Shown here piece by piece: positions 48,170-60,830 of a DNA stretch of 64,000 bases. The first letter of the stretch is position 1. The number at the start of each line of letters is the position of its first letter. The stretch comes from Purpureocillium takamizusanense (taxonomy: Eukaryota > Ascomycota > Sordariomycetes > Hypocreales > Ophiocordycipitaceae). The notes beneath the pieces were generated by a model. It made no database searches and was not told where the DNA came from. It saw only the letters and a list, made by a program, of their open reading frames with translations. The stretch covers positions 3,286,001 to 3,350,000 of the forward strand of contig NC_063068.1 in the NCBI RefSeq assembly GCF_022605165.1. The letters are read 5' to 3'. The translations under genes and the position numbers were made by a program.

Positions 48170-48840
48170 GATGGCTATAGAAGCTTTTGTTTTATGTCGT
48201 TTGAGGTGATGTGGGCGGGCGACGAAGGAGCGTCGATGTTTTAGTAGGCTGCGCGAGGGGGGAGGCTTGATCGGGAACGAATCTGTATATAGCACGACAA
48301 TAGACTGCGTGGTCGTTCCCAGGGACCCTTTGGCTCGAGCCGCATTGCAGCATGTCGTGGGGATCTCTCGAATCGAACGCAATGTGAGGCCAGGTCTCCT
48401 TTTCCCAAGTCGAGTACCAACAACATATGGTCACAGGCGACGTCCTATTTGCTGTATGAGAGGTGTTTTCAGCGGTGCAGTAATGGCCGGCCCTTTCGCG
48501 GTGGATATTAAACGGCTACCGTTGGGAGACAAGAGCTACGCAGTCCATTCACGCACGCACAATTCCTGAACATAAGACTTCAGTCGTACGCACTGTTGAA
48601 TTTCGTCGACTGACTGGACTGGCGGATGCTTTGCGATAGGGCAGGCTGACACTAAAGCATGACAAGCCAGGTCGTGCGACTATGGCTCCTTGACATTTAC
48701 ATGTCTATCTTTGATTGATATACAGATTATAACTACGTACTTGCCCCGCCCCCATGCAAGTGGGCGTTCAACTTTACCGAAATACGCGCATGGCGCGGCG
48801 ATTCAGCCATGAGAATAGCAGGCGAGTTGGAGCCCCTCGC
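48170..48840. other. Convergent intergenic region, no gene seen
   Basis: Holds the 3' flanks of the NDUFS6 gene (+) and the subtilase gene (-). It is lower in GC than the coding DNA, and no credible open frame is present. Confidence 0.65.
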
Positions 48841-51683
48841 TCAAGATTGATACTTGATGTAGAAGCTCGTGCTGGTGTCCTTGTCCCACTCCTCGAGCTT
48901 GGTCTCGTCCCCGAAGAGGCGCAGGGCGCGGATCACGAACTTGTACTTGCCGGGGGGAGCGTAGATGCCGCCGTCGAGCTGCCCGTCCCAGGGCTGGAGA
49001 TTGCCGCCGCGCGGGACGTATCGCAGGGGCCACCCGGCGGGCTGGCCGACCGTCTTGAATGTGTCGCCGAGGGGGTCGTCGACGGTGATGTTCTTGGGCG
49101 GGCAGGTTGTCATGGGGACGATGTCGCACCGCACCTTGGGGCTTCCCAGGGCAAAGTTTGCGTAGATGCCGATTACGTCTGAAGACTGTGCGGAGACCGG
49201 GGCCGGCAAGATGAAAACGTGCCCGTCCTCTACGAGCGTCAGGTTCTTGTACGAAGCGACGCCGACGTGGCCCTGGGTCAGGACGGCCTTTGTGTGCAGT
49301 GAGCCCGAGAGGCCCTGGTACGGCATGGACAGCGCGGAACCGTCTGTGCCGTTGATGGTCACGTAACCGGACCAGACTGGGAGGCGTCCCTCGTCCAGAC
49401 CCTGAGGCGGCCGGGCTGACACGGTGACGACTTTGGAAGCTCCTGGCCGCAGCGTGATCTTTTGCTCCGAGAAAGCGAGCGTGGCGTGTGCGTCGGCAAT
49501 CTCGTTTGGAAAGGCCATGGGATATACTCCATCAGTGCCCAGGGTGTACATTGTGAGCGCGGAGACTTGTGCGATGGTGTAGGACACTTTCTGCGCCCCC
49601 GAGTTGGTGAGCTTGAAGCTAAGCTTCTTCGCCAGATGGGCCGTCTCGTTGAAAGAGAGGCTTGAGGGCTCGAGAAGGGTAGTCGCGTGGGCGGCGTCGT
49701 AGGCCTGGATGAGCCCGGCTCCCTGCTGGGGAGGCGGCGCGAGCTTTTGGTAGAAGCCCTGCCCGTCGTTCCAGACTTGGGGCTTCGCGTAGGCCGAGAT
49801 GAGATTCGTCAAGGCCACGGGGTCAAGCTTGCCGCGGACCTGAGCAATGAGAGCCAAGATGCTGGCAACCATGGGCGTGGCCATGGACGTGCCATCCTCG
49901 GCGGCGTAGTCGTTGCCAAGCCACGTGGAGATGATCTGGCCGCCCGGCGCTCCGACGTGTGGCTTGAAATGCATCTCCCAGGTCGGAGCCCAGGACGTAA
50001 ACGTGTTGACGGCACCGCCTATCTTGTGGTTGACGGAACCCACGATGGAGAAGCCCTTGGAATACTGCGGGGAAACTATGGTGACGGAAATGTTGTGCCC
50101 TGCCTTGTGGGCGGCGACAAACGCCTCGCCTTGCTCAGCGGTGAGCATGCCGGCCGCCAGCAGTTGATCTGGGGCGCCCCCGACCGACGGTGCGAAAGGG
50201 CCTGGAGCGTTGTTGTAGAAGAGAATGTACGATCCGTTCTTGGCCACCACGTTGGTGGCCTTGTCTGTAAAGTAACAGGTACCCCGGCGGACCAAAACGA
50301 CACGTCCGGCCAGATCGGGCGTATCGTCTGGGAGGGGTTCACACGCATCATCCTCGACGCTGGTATTCAGACTGAGGGGGTAGATGGGCATCGGCGTTCC
50401 TGGCCAGTTGGGGCGGTCGGGCGCGACGAAATAGCCCATTTGTTCATCCTCGCCGTCATCCATGGTAAAGGATGAGAGGAGTCCCAGCTCGGGGTCGATG
50501 GTGTTCTCGAAGGAGGAGACGCTGATCACGCCGTTGGCGTCACCAGCGGACGAGGGATAGAACAAGCCGTTCTTGCCGTCGTTGCCGGCCGCAATGGTGC
50601 ACGGTACGCCTCGATCGACGATGCGAGAAACAACGACACCCCAGGGGCTTTCGGACCAACCACCGGCACCACCAAGCGAAGCGGTGATGATGTCGGCGCC
50701 GTCTTCATAGGCCTTGTTGAACGCAGAAATCAAGATGTCGTTGGCCACGCCGCCCGAACACCCAAACACCCTATACATGCCCAGGGTGACATCGGGCGCC
50801 GCGCCGAGGAAATTCAGCTTGTTCTGCTGGGCGGCAATGATGCCGGACACGTGGGTTCCGTGGCCGTTGCAGTCATCAGGGTCATCGTCTGGGGCGACTT
50901 TGGAGAAGCTGCCGGTGTAGTCATCGCCGACCAGGTCGGTCCCGAAGGAGACGAGGCATCCCTTGCCGAAGCAGCCACCGAGGGCCGGGTGTTTGTAGTT
51001 GACCTGAAGCAGACGTCAGTCAGAGTTTGGTCCTTGGCACACACACAGAGCCCAAGTTCATTCACGCTGGGCGCGGTCTACTACTACTACCCACCCCGGT
51101 ATCGATGACGGCAACCTTGATGCCCTTGCCCGTGATGCCCTCGGCGTGTAGCTTGTCGACCTGGGTCATGACATGCGTGGAGAAGGTGTCCTTGTGAAAG
51201 GTAGTGTTGCCATCGCGCGCCACGAGGCCGTGCTGTTCCGGGGCCACGGCCAGGAGGTCCTTGGCCTTGATGATCTTGAGGCCCGCGGGTTTGGGCATGG
51301 GGTGCACCTCAATCGGCCACACATTCTTGACGGCGGGGTGGGAGGCCATGTTCATCGTCGCGGCCATGGCCGTCTTGACGTTGTGCAGCTCCACCGAGAC
51401 GCCCTTGAAGAGCTTGTAGTCCAGGTGCATGCGCGTGGTGCCGATGGTGTTGATGTCTTGAAGCACGGCCGAGGCATCCTGTTCACCGTCAGCTTTGTTA
51501 TGCTCGATAAGGGGTAAAGGGCGTCCGGTTTTTGTTTTTGCATACATGGCCGTCCTCGAACTCAAAGATGTATCCGCCAGGGACAAACTCCCGGGTGTCT
51601 CCATCGCCAAGTGAGACTTTGCCCGTGAGTGCGGACGAGGCCGCCGCCAGAAGCGACGCCAGAAGCGCCGCCGTGCGCACCAT
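48841..51683 (-). CDS. Secreted subtilisin-like serine protease (S8) with PA-type insert
   Basis: Extracellular endoprotease. Three exons (51546-51683, 51095-51478, 48841-51003) give 894 residues. A signal peptide is clear (MVRTAALLASLLAAASSALT, cleavage near residue 18-20). An inhibitor-like propeptide follows to about residue 150. The catalytic triad is Asp172 (VAVIDTGV), His222 (NGHGTHVSG) and Ser547 (DGTSMATP). A PA-type domain is inserted between His and Ser, near residues 370-470 (LAGRVVLVRRGTCYFTDKA). After the catalytic domain comes a Fn3-like C-terminal region of about 300 residues. This is the 'minor extracellular protease Vpr' architecture, known in insect- and nematode-killing Hypocreales as class I or Pr1C-type subtilases. 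The first intron follows EFEDGH and the second follows IDTG. A TATA box lies about 150 nt upstream of the ATG. Confidence 0.94.
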
Positions 51684-51830
51684 GGCTGCCTTCTTCCGAT
51701 GACAGAGGGAAGAGTGTTGCGGCGTGTATGCTGGCTGTCGCGTGTGCAAGGCTCGTCACACCTCTCCCATCCGTTCTTCTTCTCCTCATCTCCCTCCTCC
51801 TCCTCCCCTTTGTCTCCGGATCGCGAGGTA

Positions 51831-51836
51831 CTTATA
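51831..51836 (-). promoter_or_regulatory. TATA box of the subtilase gene
   Basis: TATAAG on the minus strand, 148 nt upstream of the subtilase ATG, in GC-rich surroundings. Position and sequence fit a TATA-driven inducible secreted-enzyme gene. Confidence 0.45.
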
Positions 51837-52488
51837 GCACCCCGGAGCTGCCGCTGGAAGGGAGGGGGGGCCAACATGACGGCCTCACCCCAGGTCGGGC
51901 AACCATGAGCAGCCAAGAGTTCGACCAGTCGCTGACTGAGCAACGAGTTGGTTCGGCGAGAGGCAGGTAGGTAGGTTGCCTCACGCTCGGAGTAGGTAGC
52001 TACACACTAACGTACTGGGGTCGAGACCGCTCTGCATGCGCGCTGGTATCGTATCGTCTTGGAGGAGGTGTACTTCGTACAGGTTGGAGCTGCTCGCCAA
52101 GTTGGCAGCTTGGCATTGCAGCACCTCGACTGATGCCATGTCGATTTTCCGTGCGTGAGTGTGTCACACGCTCGTGCGCATTGGGCGTCTGTCGTACAGT
52201 CCGCTGCAGGAACCAACTGCTGCTTGCATGGTCGACGACCTGCCCGTTCCATCGAGACTTCGGCGGGCGAGGTTTCTTTTTCTGTTTTTCTTCTTCTTCT
52301 TCCCTTGTCTCTTCCGCCCAACAGGGTCCGTCCAATCGGTGACGATAAAGTTCTACGTATGAGCGTGAGCGAAAGAGTGGCGTTGGCCATGTTCCATCGC
52401 TGGTCGATGGGTAGTGCGAGGCGGTGGTGGTGGTGTAAGTGCTGCTTTTGGAGACTTTTGGAGATGAGATGAAAACTGCTACTGGAGT

Positions 52489-52511
52489 AGTGAGTGAGTG
52501 AGTGAGTGAGA
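52489..52511. repeat. GAGT tetranucleotide repeat
   Basis: About five tandem GAGT units roughly 80 nt upstream of the YjbQ-family start codon, probably within its leader. Confidence 0.85.
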
Positions 52512-52588
52512 GTGAATGAATCGTGGGTGGAATTGAGGAAGAGTGTCTGTCCCCACACCTTGACGTAGCCGCCCGTCATTCATCATCC

Positions 52589-53635
52589 ATGCCCCCGACA
52601 ATCAGAACTTCATCCACCATGCCGCCCCGCCAACCATCAACAGCCGGCATCTCGACAACCACCACCATTGCGCTCCTCCTCGTCCTCTTCGTCGCCCTGT
52701 TCCCGGACCTCTTCCACCTCGTCTGGACACTGCCGCTCAGCCTCGTGAGCCGCGCCGCGACGACGCTCCGTTCCTCATCCAGGCCCGCGCCACCTACCCT
52801 CACCACTACCACCACCACCATCATGTCGTCGTCGTCGTCGTCGTCGTGGACGCAGAAGCAGTTCACGCTCCAGCCCAGGTCCCGCGGCTCCTACCTCATC
52901 ACGGACCAGGTCGCGGCCGCCGTGCCTGAGATTCGCAACTACAAGGTCGGGCTGCTGAACCTCTTTGTGCAACACACGAGCTGCGCACTGAGCCTCAACG
53001 AAAACTGTGTGTTGGAAATCCATCCCCCGTCCATACTTCTCTGGGAATACCCCCCCCCCCCACCTCCCCTCCGCAAACATGGATAGAGTAACACCACGCT
53101 GCGGCAACTCAGACGAAATTGGAAAACATTGATCACTAAAACGCTCCTCAAGGGGATGAGGACGTCAGGGAAGACATGAGCGACGCCCTCGATCGCATTG
53201 CCCCCGCCGAAGGGCCCAAGGGTCAGGCGCTGTACCGCCATGAGTAAGCCTCTCCCTCGGAGAGCTGGGGCTGCATGGCGAGCTTTATACGTCCGTTTTG
53301 GTGTCTGCTGACGCACCACTGCAGCGCAGAAGGGCCCGACGACATGCCGGTGAGTTGCCACCTGGAAAAGACGACTTCGCCTTGCTAACATATGTTGGCT
53401 GTAGGCTCACATCAAGTCTGCCCTGATCGGGGCCAGCGTCACCATTCCCATCAAAGACGGCAAGCTGGTACGCGCACATGTCCCAATTGACTTGCCTCGT
53501 CGTCGCGCGCCTGCTCACAACTAAACTCATTCAACCCAGGCAACGGGAACTTGGCAAGGGATCTGGTACCTCGAGTTCAGGGCCAGCAAGCATCAGCGAC
53601 GCGTCGTGGCCACGATCCAGGGCGAAAAGATGTAG
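52589..53635 (+). CDS. YjbQ/UPF0047 family protein with N-terminal membrane anchor
   Basis: Five exons (52589-53006, 53153-53243, 53325-53349, 53405-53467, 53540-53635) give 230 residues. The last 140 residues match the YjbQ/UPF0047 family (FTLQPRSRGSYLITDQV; VGLLNLFVQHTSCALSLNEN; WDEDVREDMSDALDRIAP; GTWQGIWYLEFRA). Family members have been linked to thiamin phosphate synthase activity, but the physiological role is unclear. The conserved HTSCALSLNEN and histidine positions are intact. The N-terminal about 80 residues are unusual: a Ser/Thr-rich stretch, then a strongly hydrophobic segment (TIALLLVLFVALFPDLFHLV), then more Ser/Thr. A start at the in-frame ATG at 52823 would give a plain 152-residue soluble protein, the usual family length. 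The third exon is only 25 nt. The first intron (146 nt) contains a 12-nt C run. Confidence 0.88.
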
Positions 53636-53812
53636 ACGAACAGGCAGAACAGACGACTTTGTGTTGTTGTAGTTGCGGGGCAGGCTTTGCCACTGAGTAT
53701 AAATCATTCCAGTATCCGCTATTCGTCATAGCAACACACGATATATATCCACACTTTGCGCCAAACTCCGTCGCCATGTATCCCAACGCAACGCACGCAC
53801 CCGTCGCCGTGC
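53636..53812. terminator. Short convergent 3' region between YjbQ-family and CFIm25 genes
   Basis: Only 177 bp separate the two stop codons, so the 3' untranslated regions must be very short or overlap. AT-rich words such as tatatat lie near 53740, which could serve polyadenylation on either strand. This is inferred from spacing. Confidence 0.4.
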
Positions 53813-54728
<916 letters not shown>

Positions 54729-57700
54729 GGCTCTCCTGTGCGTGTGCGTGTGTGCGTGTGTTTGCCGACTGCCCGATGAGCTGCGGATGGAGAGGTGGTG
54801 TGCCGCACAATAAAATGCGAGGGGAGGGGGGGGGGCCGAGGTCAGACTGCCCCGGAGGAGGCGCTCGGGCGTGGTGTGGAAAGATTGATGCGTTTGGCAG
54901 GTGCAGAGACAGATGGGACTTGACGTTGTGGACAGCTGCGCGGGCCGATGGCAGGGGGGATCCTGGGACGTTCTGTGCCTGAGGTGAGCGAGGAGGTCCG
55001 GAGCTTGAAAGGGAAGGCGGTGAGTGCTAGGGTCGCTACGGCACATACTAGCTTGGTTCGTTTTGGGTGGGCGGCTGGGGAAGCCACCACCTGGGAGCCA
55101 CCTGCGCACTCAGCGTAACCTGATGAGGTGGTCTCCGGGGCGCACTGCTGGCTGGAAAAATGGACAAAGTTAGCAGGCTCCATCCATTGGAACTGCCTCG
55201 CCTGGGCGGACACGGCATAGAACCTACTAAGAACCTACCTTGCCTTCCATTTCCAACAGGTAGAAAAGGTGCCTACTTAGTAGTACTAACGCTAACAGTG
55301 ATGTCTGGAGTGCGCATAGTCCGGGCTGCCGGGAGACCTCAACCATTTATTACGTGACTTTACTACCAGGTAAGATGCCTCAACTATTGTAAGCTACGTT
55401 GTCTTAGTACCTACCCGTAGGTGCAGTGGGCAAGCGGTATTAGGTGTGCCAGCAGTTCCAAGCCCAAGGCGACTACCAAAGGCGGACATGCGTATAACTT
55501 ACTGCATACTGTAGTTACAGCATGGATTTCCAGCCCGGCTGGCATCGTTGCACACCTACAAAACGACAGCCTGCAGCAAAGGTGTTATGCGGTCAAGGGG
55601 CGCTGCAACCAGTACCAGGACCCCGCTCGAATCGAATCGTGCGCTGCGGGAGCCAACGTTGACATGTGCCATAAAAGGGCCGACCCTTGCCCGCAATGCC
55701 GTCTGCTTGCCACTTCCCATATATTACCTGCAGTATCAAGGCCAGGGAGGGCACAAACCAGACCGCACGTGGGTTCCTCTGCTCCGCCCCCGTGTACAGA
55801 ACATCGGACGATTTCAAGTCGCATGCTTTCCAGCAAAAAGTGTCTCCTCGACACTGTTGTTACATTCATCCAGCTTGCTTGGAGATATATTGACTCGCTT
55901 GCATGGGAACCTTGTCCAGTGCGCAAAAAGCATAATCATCCATGGCATCGTCGTACCCGCCTGCGAGCGCGTGAGCATGCCACGTCCAGTCACGATGATC
56001 CAGCCAGCTCTGCCACCTCTTGGAGTTGTTGGTCACCCATCAACCCCCACACACATGGCAACGCAGTGCAGTTCGCGCCACCAAACGTCGGACGGCCAGG
56101 GACGCCCGACGGGTGAGACACGGCTCGACGCCTTTTGACCGGGATGCCGGGGAGGCCCTCGAGGTGTGTGTGCCAACCAAACAACCACCCACCCACCCGG
56201 CGATCGGTGCAGTGCCGTTGGAGGGAGGTGGGGGATCAAGCACATGGGGGGGACATCGTCATGGACACGCAGGCCAGGGACTGCAGTGCGTAGTACATGC
56301 GATACTATAGTACGTTTGTACGACGTACATATGCGCAGTAAGAAAGGTGCAGGCACACACACTGCAGTCTGGTCTAGTCGAGTCTCGTCAATGCCGGGGC
56401 CCCGCACGCCGATTCGACATGCGTCACAGCCGGCAGGCAGGCAGGCTTTGCTCGACGACCAATGCACGCCAGAACGATGACAACTGGCAGATGGCCGTCA
56501 CGGGCTGCTGCTCCTCATCACACGCCCCCTTCCCCCCTTCCCCTCTCTCTTTCCCATCATCACCCAGCCCGTCCGTCGCTCGTCCATTTGCCTCCAGCCG
56601 GCACGGCAGCGCAGCCGGCAGCTGGGGGCCATCATCGCCCGCGTCGCACAAAGGGGTCACATGGCGGCGGCGCGGGTGCGGGTGCGGGTGCGGGATCCTC
56701 GCGGGCACTCCGACAGACAGACCGCCTGGGCCTTGCCCAAGCCAAGGTCCTTTGCCGGGCGAGCAGACGGCTGGCGAGCCGAGACCGCGGTTCCGGGTCC
56801 CCGGGCAATGTGTCTCGTTGTGTTGGTCGCACGAGGCGAGGCTGGGCGCAAGCTCGTCACTTGCATACATACTGTACCTCGGGTACGAACTTTACCAACT
56901 ACTACCTATGCTTTCTACATAGCCGTGTGTCACGTCCCGAGCACGGTGTCGCGTACGTACGTACGTACAGGGAGCGCACGCGGGGTTCTTTCCGGCTCTT
57001 GGGGGCGGCGATTCATTGCGAAGCAGGGCACCGTCAGCCTTGGACGAGCAACATGCCGTATGTACGAAGTATGTAGGCATGTAGGTAGGCATGGCAAGGT
57101 ATGGGTTTTGCGGTGGGCAGTTGGTGGTCGGCTCCGGTCTGTGCATACACATGACATTGCAGGAAAGGCCTGTCGCGTGTGAGCGACGCACATATACACT
57201 GTAGTGCGCACATACACGCATGCATACCGAGGTAAGTACTAAGGTACCAACCTACATGTATACTGCATATATATACCACAATCGGCGGCGTTGAGGCCAA
57301 TGGATCCCATCTGGCGGTCTGGCCGAGGCAGCACGCGTGCGTGCCGTTTGGCGGTGGAAGCTTCCTCCCACCCACGCCCCAGTCCGTCAATTGCCCTCGA
57401 CAATAGTAGATTACAGGTTTGCTGGTAGTGGGCGGCTTCGGGAACAGCCGGCGGCGAGGCAGTTTGCCCGACCTTGCATCGGTGACTCTGCTTGACCTGG
57501 CGGGCAATGGAAGGCCATCCATCCATCCATTTTCAAGCACATCCTGCGTGATGGGGAACGCCTGCTTCGATACCGTGTATACGTAGTACCTTGTATAGCA
57601 TCCATTGGCACTTGGTACGCCCGGGGGGCCCAGAAGACGATGGAATGCGGTGCACACCTCAATCAAAATGCTGGCCGGGGTCGCCCGCTGACGGGGACTC

Positions 57701-58937
57701 GGAGGGGCCATCAGCCAGCCGCATCGCATCACATCGCATTGCATCGCCGTCAGGTAACTAACTACCTATTAGGTCGACACCCCTCCTCGCTGCTCCTCCC
57801 CCTTCATCGCCGGCGCAGCGCAGTCACCGGTGAAGCAAGCCCGCGCAGCACGGCGCACGCAGCAACACAACATCCAACGCCGCTGGTGGAGGCGATAAGA
57901 AGGAGAGAGAGAGAGAGAGAGAGAGACGGTCAGAGAGACAAGAGAGAGGGCTGCCAGCCCGTCCCTGCGGGGGCGTGAGCGGGGGAGCAAAAGCCAAACC
58001 TCGATGCGACTGAGGTAAGACGACTGACACTACACAAAGAGTCGTCCGGTCCATCCCAGACGGTCCCCCGACCCTACGGTACGGCAGGGCATTCAAGTAG
58101 GTTTTATGGTCGTGAGTAGGTGAGAGAGAGGTGGTGGACCCTCCCGCGAGGTAAAATTGGTAGCGCTCCCTCACCTTGTTGCCTTCCATCACACCGCATG
58201 GAGTTTCGGACCTTGATACCCTGCCCCGGTACTGTGCCTTTCAGGTCGTCCGTCCCCCGGAGCGGTGAGGTAGGTTGGGGGGGGGGAAGGGTGGTCCTCC
58301 GGGCAGCTTCCACAGGCGGCTGGGCATCCAGTATTACCTGACCTCCAATGCAGCCCACCATTCACTATAGTCACATTCACGATGGTGCGCCCTAACTTAT
58401 GTGCCCTGCCTGCCCGCCAACATCAATCGCAGGCACTGTATTCATCTCATTTCATGTCCAACGTAGGCCCGTTTTCGATCCCCTCTGGCACCCACCCACC
58501 CACTTCAAGGCTTCCACTTTTAGTGCTTGCCTGCCTGCCTGCCCGCCCGCCTGCCTCCCACCTTCGGGTCGCTCGCACCGCGCCATCCAAACTTACCATC
58601 TCGCCCACCTCCAGCGACTGTCCCCGTCTGACGCCTCCCGAAGCCTCCAGCCCCAACCTTTTAGCCTCGCCTGCCCGCCTGCCCGCCCGCCTGCCTTCCA
58701 TCCTTGCCTTACCCAGAAAGCGCCCTGCCCTCCTCTCCCTCCCGTCTCGACCGGCCGCCCCGACGTTTCGTGCCTCCGCCTCTGTTGCATCGTCGTCGCC
58801 GTCGCCGCCGCCGTCGCCGCCGCAGCCTTCGCCTCCGCCTCCCCCCCCCCCTTCCGAACCTGCATAGCCTGCGCCATGCGCACACCGAGGCATCCCACGC
58901 CCTCTCGCCCTCTCGCCACGTCCTGCTAGTAGGCGCA
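54729..58937. other. Intergenic block of about 4.2 kb, no gene seen
   Basis: Between the starts of two divergent genes. It contains TAGGTA/GTACCTA clusters (55200-55430, 56880-57080, 57230-57260), one TACGAAGTA (57063-57071), a GA microsatellite and CCTG-type repeats near 58540. The reading frame before 58938 stays open with an Arg run but has no ATG. The open frames on both strands look like chance frames in GC-rich DNA. Confidence 0.5.
57903..57926. repeat. GA dinucleotide microsatellite
   Basis: Uninterrupted GA tract in intergenic DNA upstream of the 630-residue protein gene. Confidence 0.93.
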
Positions 58938-60830
58938 ATGGAGGCCAGGCTCCTCGACAGCTTGCACCAACGGCTCCGCCAGCACGAACTCACCATCCAG
59001 GCCACCCGTCGCGAGCTTCTGGCCGACTTCCAGCAATACTGCGACCGTCTGCTGCATGACGTGCCCCTCCACCACGCCGCCAGCGTCCGCTCCGCCATCG
59101 CAGCCTCCTTCCTCTCCAGCTATCCCACGCTCCGTCCCGAGCTCCTCCCGCCGCCCATTGACTCACATCCGTCCGGGGTCCCCAGACCGACTGCATTCCA
59201 ACAACCACCCTCGCCGCCTCCCGCATCCCCCTCCGCATCCGCCGAAGCCCCGGCCCGTAGCCCTCGTGAGCGCGAGCGCGAACTCCAGGGCCTCTTCACC
59301 CCGACCTATTTGCCTCTGCTCGACGACTTCCCGACCCTGCCCAGGCCGGCCGACCCCCCTGCGCCAGCCCCCCCGCCAGGCAGCTCCCGCTCGACGCCGC
59401 TGCCTGGCATGGAGCTCCAAGACACCGTCGGCGAACCCGTCGCTGCCGCCGCCGACGACAAGCCGGGCGAGCAGCGTCTCGAATACGCCGCCTTGCCGGA
59501 CCACCCGGTGACCCCTGCGCACCTCTTCAACGTGTCCACGTGGTCCAACTCTCGGGCGGCTGACGACACACGCTCTTCCATCTCCTCCGACAAGAGCGAC
59601 TCAAAGCCCACCAAGAGCGCCCTGCGCCGCTCCTCCAGTATCTCCAAACCGCCGCAGAGCCCGCGACGGGTCAGGTTTGAATTCATGGGTGCCGAGGTCC
59701 TCCCAACGACCTCGCCTCAACCATCCGAGTTCATCGCCCCGCGTCCGCCTTCGCCCCAGTCTGACGACGATGTCGGATTCAGCTCCAACCTGGGCGCCCA
59801 AATCGGAGAGGAAGAGGACGAGGATGCATATACAGCCCCGCCCCGCAAGGTCTCTTCGTCCGACGCCTTGCGCGCATTGTCACGTGCACCCTTAGACGAA
59901 GGAACGGTATGGACGGTCGTGAATCCGGACGACGACGAGGCTGCGTCGGGGATACCGCCCCCTGTGCCTATCGCACCCGTTGAGAATTTGGATCCCGAGG
60001 CAAATCAACACCTACCCCCCACAGCCTTGTCCGACGCAAAAGATACGACAAAGAGGGAGGAGCATGTCTCGAAAAATGGGTCCGATGAGACGCCAGACAT
60101 GGCCGACAGTGACGGTGATGATTCATCCGACGACGATTTCTTGGCCATGGCAAAGACACGGAAGAGCAAGCCGCTGCAGACCGCGGCACCGACCTCACCA
60201 CCCGCATTAACCAAATCAAATTCAACGAGTCACGTAGGCCGACAAGCGCCATCAAAGCCCGACGCGACGGCCGTAGCAGCGTCCGACGACGAAGATGACG
60301 GCGCCGAAGGAGATGATGACATGTTCTTTTTCGAGGCTGGAGGACTAAGCGCTCCACCTAGACCGCGACCGCGACCGCCGCTGCCGGATCTGGAGCAGGA
60401 CGACGAACATGAAGCGACAGAAGCATCCAAGACCCAGAATCAGGACGGGTCAGACCCGCACCAGGCTGATGCCGATGACTCAAAAACGAGTCTCTTCGCG
60501 ACCTCTCCCGCGGTCCCGATTCGACACGCTTCACGGGCATCCGCCACTGTTCGGTTCCAACCTGGGTCGCTTGGGTCATACAAAGGGCGGCCTTTGATGA
60601 TGCCGATTGTGCGCGATCCCGAAATACTCGCCCAGGCCAACTCTGTCAAGGGGTCGAGTCTCAGGGTGGACGGGATCGACGACGAGGTTGCCATGGCTGA
60701 AGGGTCACCGCCGCCGTTCCCCAGCACGCCACTTAGCTTCAGAGGACGATACATAATGGAGGAGATGATGGAGAGCCAAAGGAAAGAGAAAGCCGATAAA
60801 GAGGCAAACAAGACGGAAGGGAATGCGTAA
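58938..60830 (+). CDS. Large, mostly disordered protein of unknown function
   Basis: Single open frame of 630 residues from the ATG at 58938 (context gcgcaATGG). The N-terminal about 65 residues look helical (MEARLLDSLHQRLRQHELTI...RRELLADFQQYCDRLL). Most of the rest is Pro/Ser-rich and acidic with patches typical of disorder. Two short blocks look conserved: SPRRVRFEFMGAEVLPTTSPQPSE near residues 240-263, and GSYKGRPLMMPIVRDPEILAQANSVKG near residues 545-571. The C-terminus (FRGRYIMEEMMESQRKEKADKEANK) is helical and charged. I do not recognise a named family and assign no function. The real-gene call rests on frame length and the two ordered blocks. Confidence 0.8.
   Translation: MEARLLDSLHQRLRQHELTIQATRRELLADFQQYCDRLLHDVPLHHAASVRSAIAASFLSSYPTLRPELLPPPIDSHPSGVPRPTAFQQPPSPPPASPSASAEAPARSPRERERELQGLFTPTYLPLLDDFPTLPRPADPPAPAPPPGSSRSTPLPGMELQDTVGEPVAAAADDKPGEQRLEYAALPDHPVTPAHLFNVSTWSNSRAADDTRSSISSDKSDSKPTKSALRRSSSISKPPQSPRRVRFEFMGAEVLPTTSPQPSEFIAPRPPSPQSDDDVGFSSNLGAQIGEEEDEDAYTAPPRKVSSSDALRALSRAPLDEGTVWTVVNPDDDEAASGIPPPVPIAPVENLDPEANQHLPPTALSDAKDTTKREEHVSKNGSDETPDMADSDGDDSSDDDFLAMAKTRKSKPLQTAAPTSPPALTKSNSTSHVGRQAPSKPDATAVAASDDEDDGAEGDDDMFFFEAGGLSAPPRPRPRPPLPDLEQDDEHEATEASKTQNQDGSDPHQADADDSKTSLFATSPAVPIRHASRASATVRFQPGSLGSYKGRPLMMPIVRDPEILAQANSVKGSSLRVDGIDDEVAMAEGSPPPFPSTPLSFRGRYIMEEMMESQRKEKADKEANKTEGNA

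Larger units (their letters stand above)
51684..52588. promoter_or_regulatory. Divergent intergenic region between subtilase and YjbQ-family gene
   Basis: Carries both promoters. It contains the subtilase TATA box, one TACTTCGTA word at 52071-52079, TAGGTAGG words near 51967, and a GAGT repeat close to the plus-strand gene. No gene is seen in it. Confidence 0.55.
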
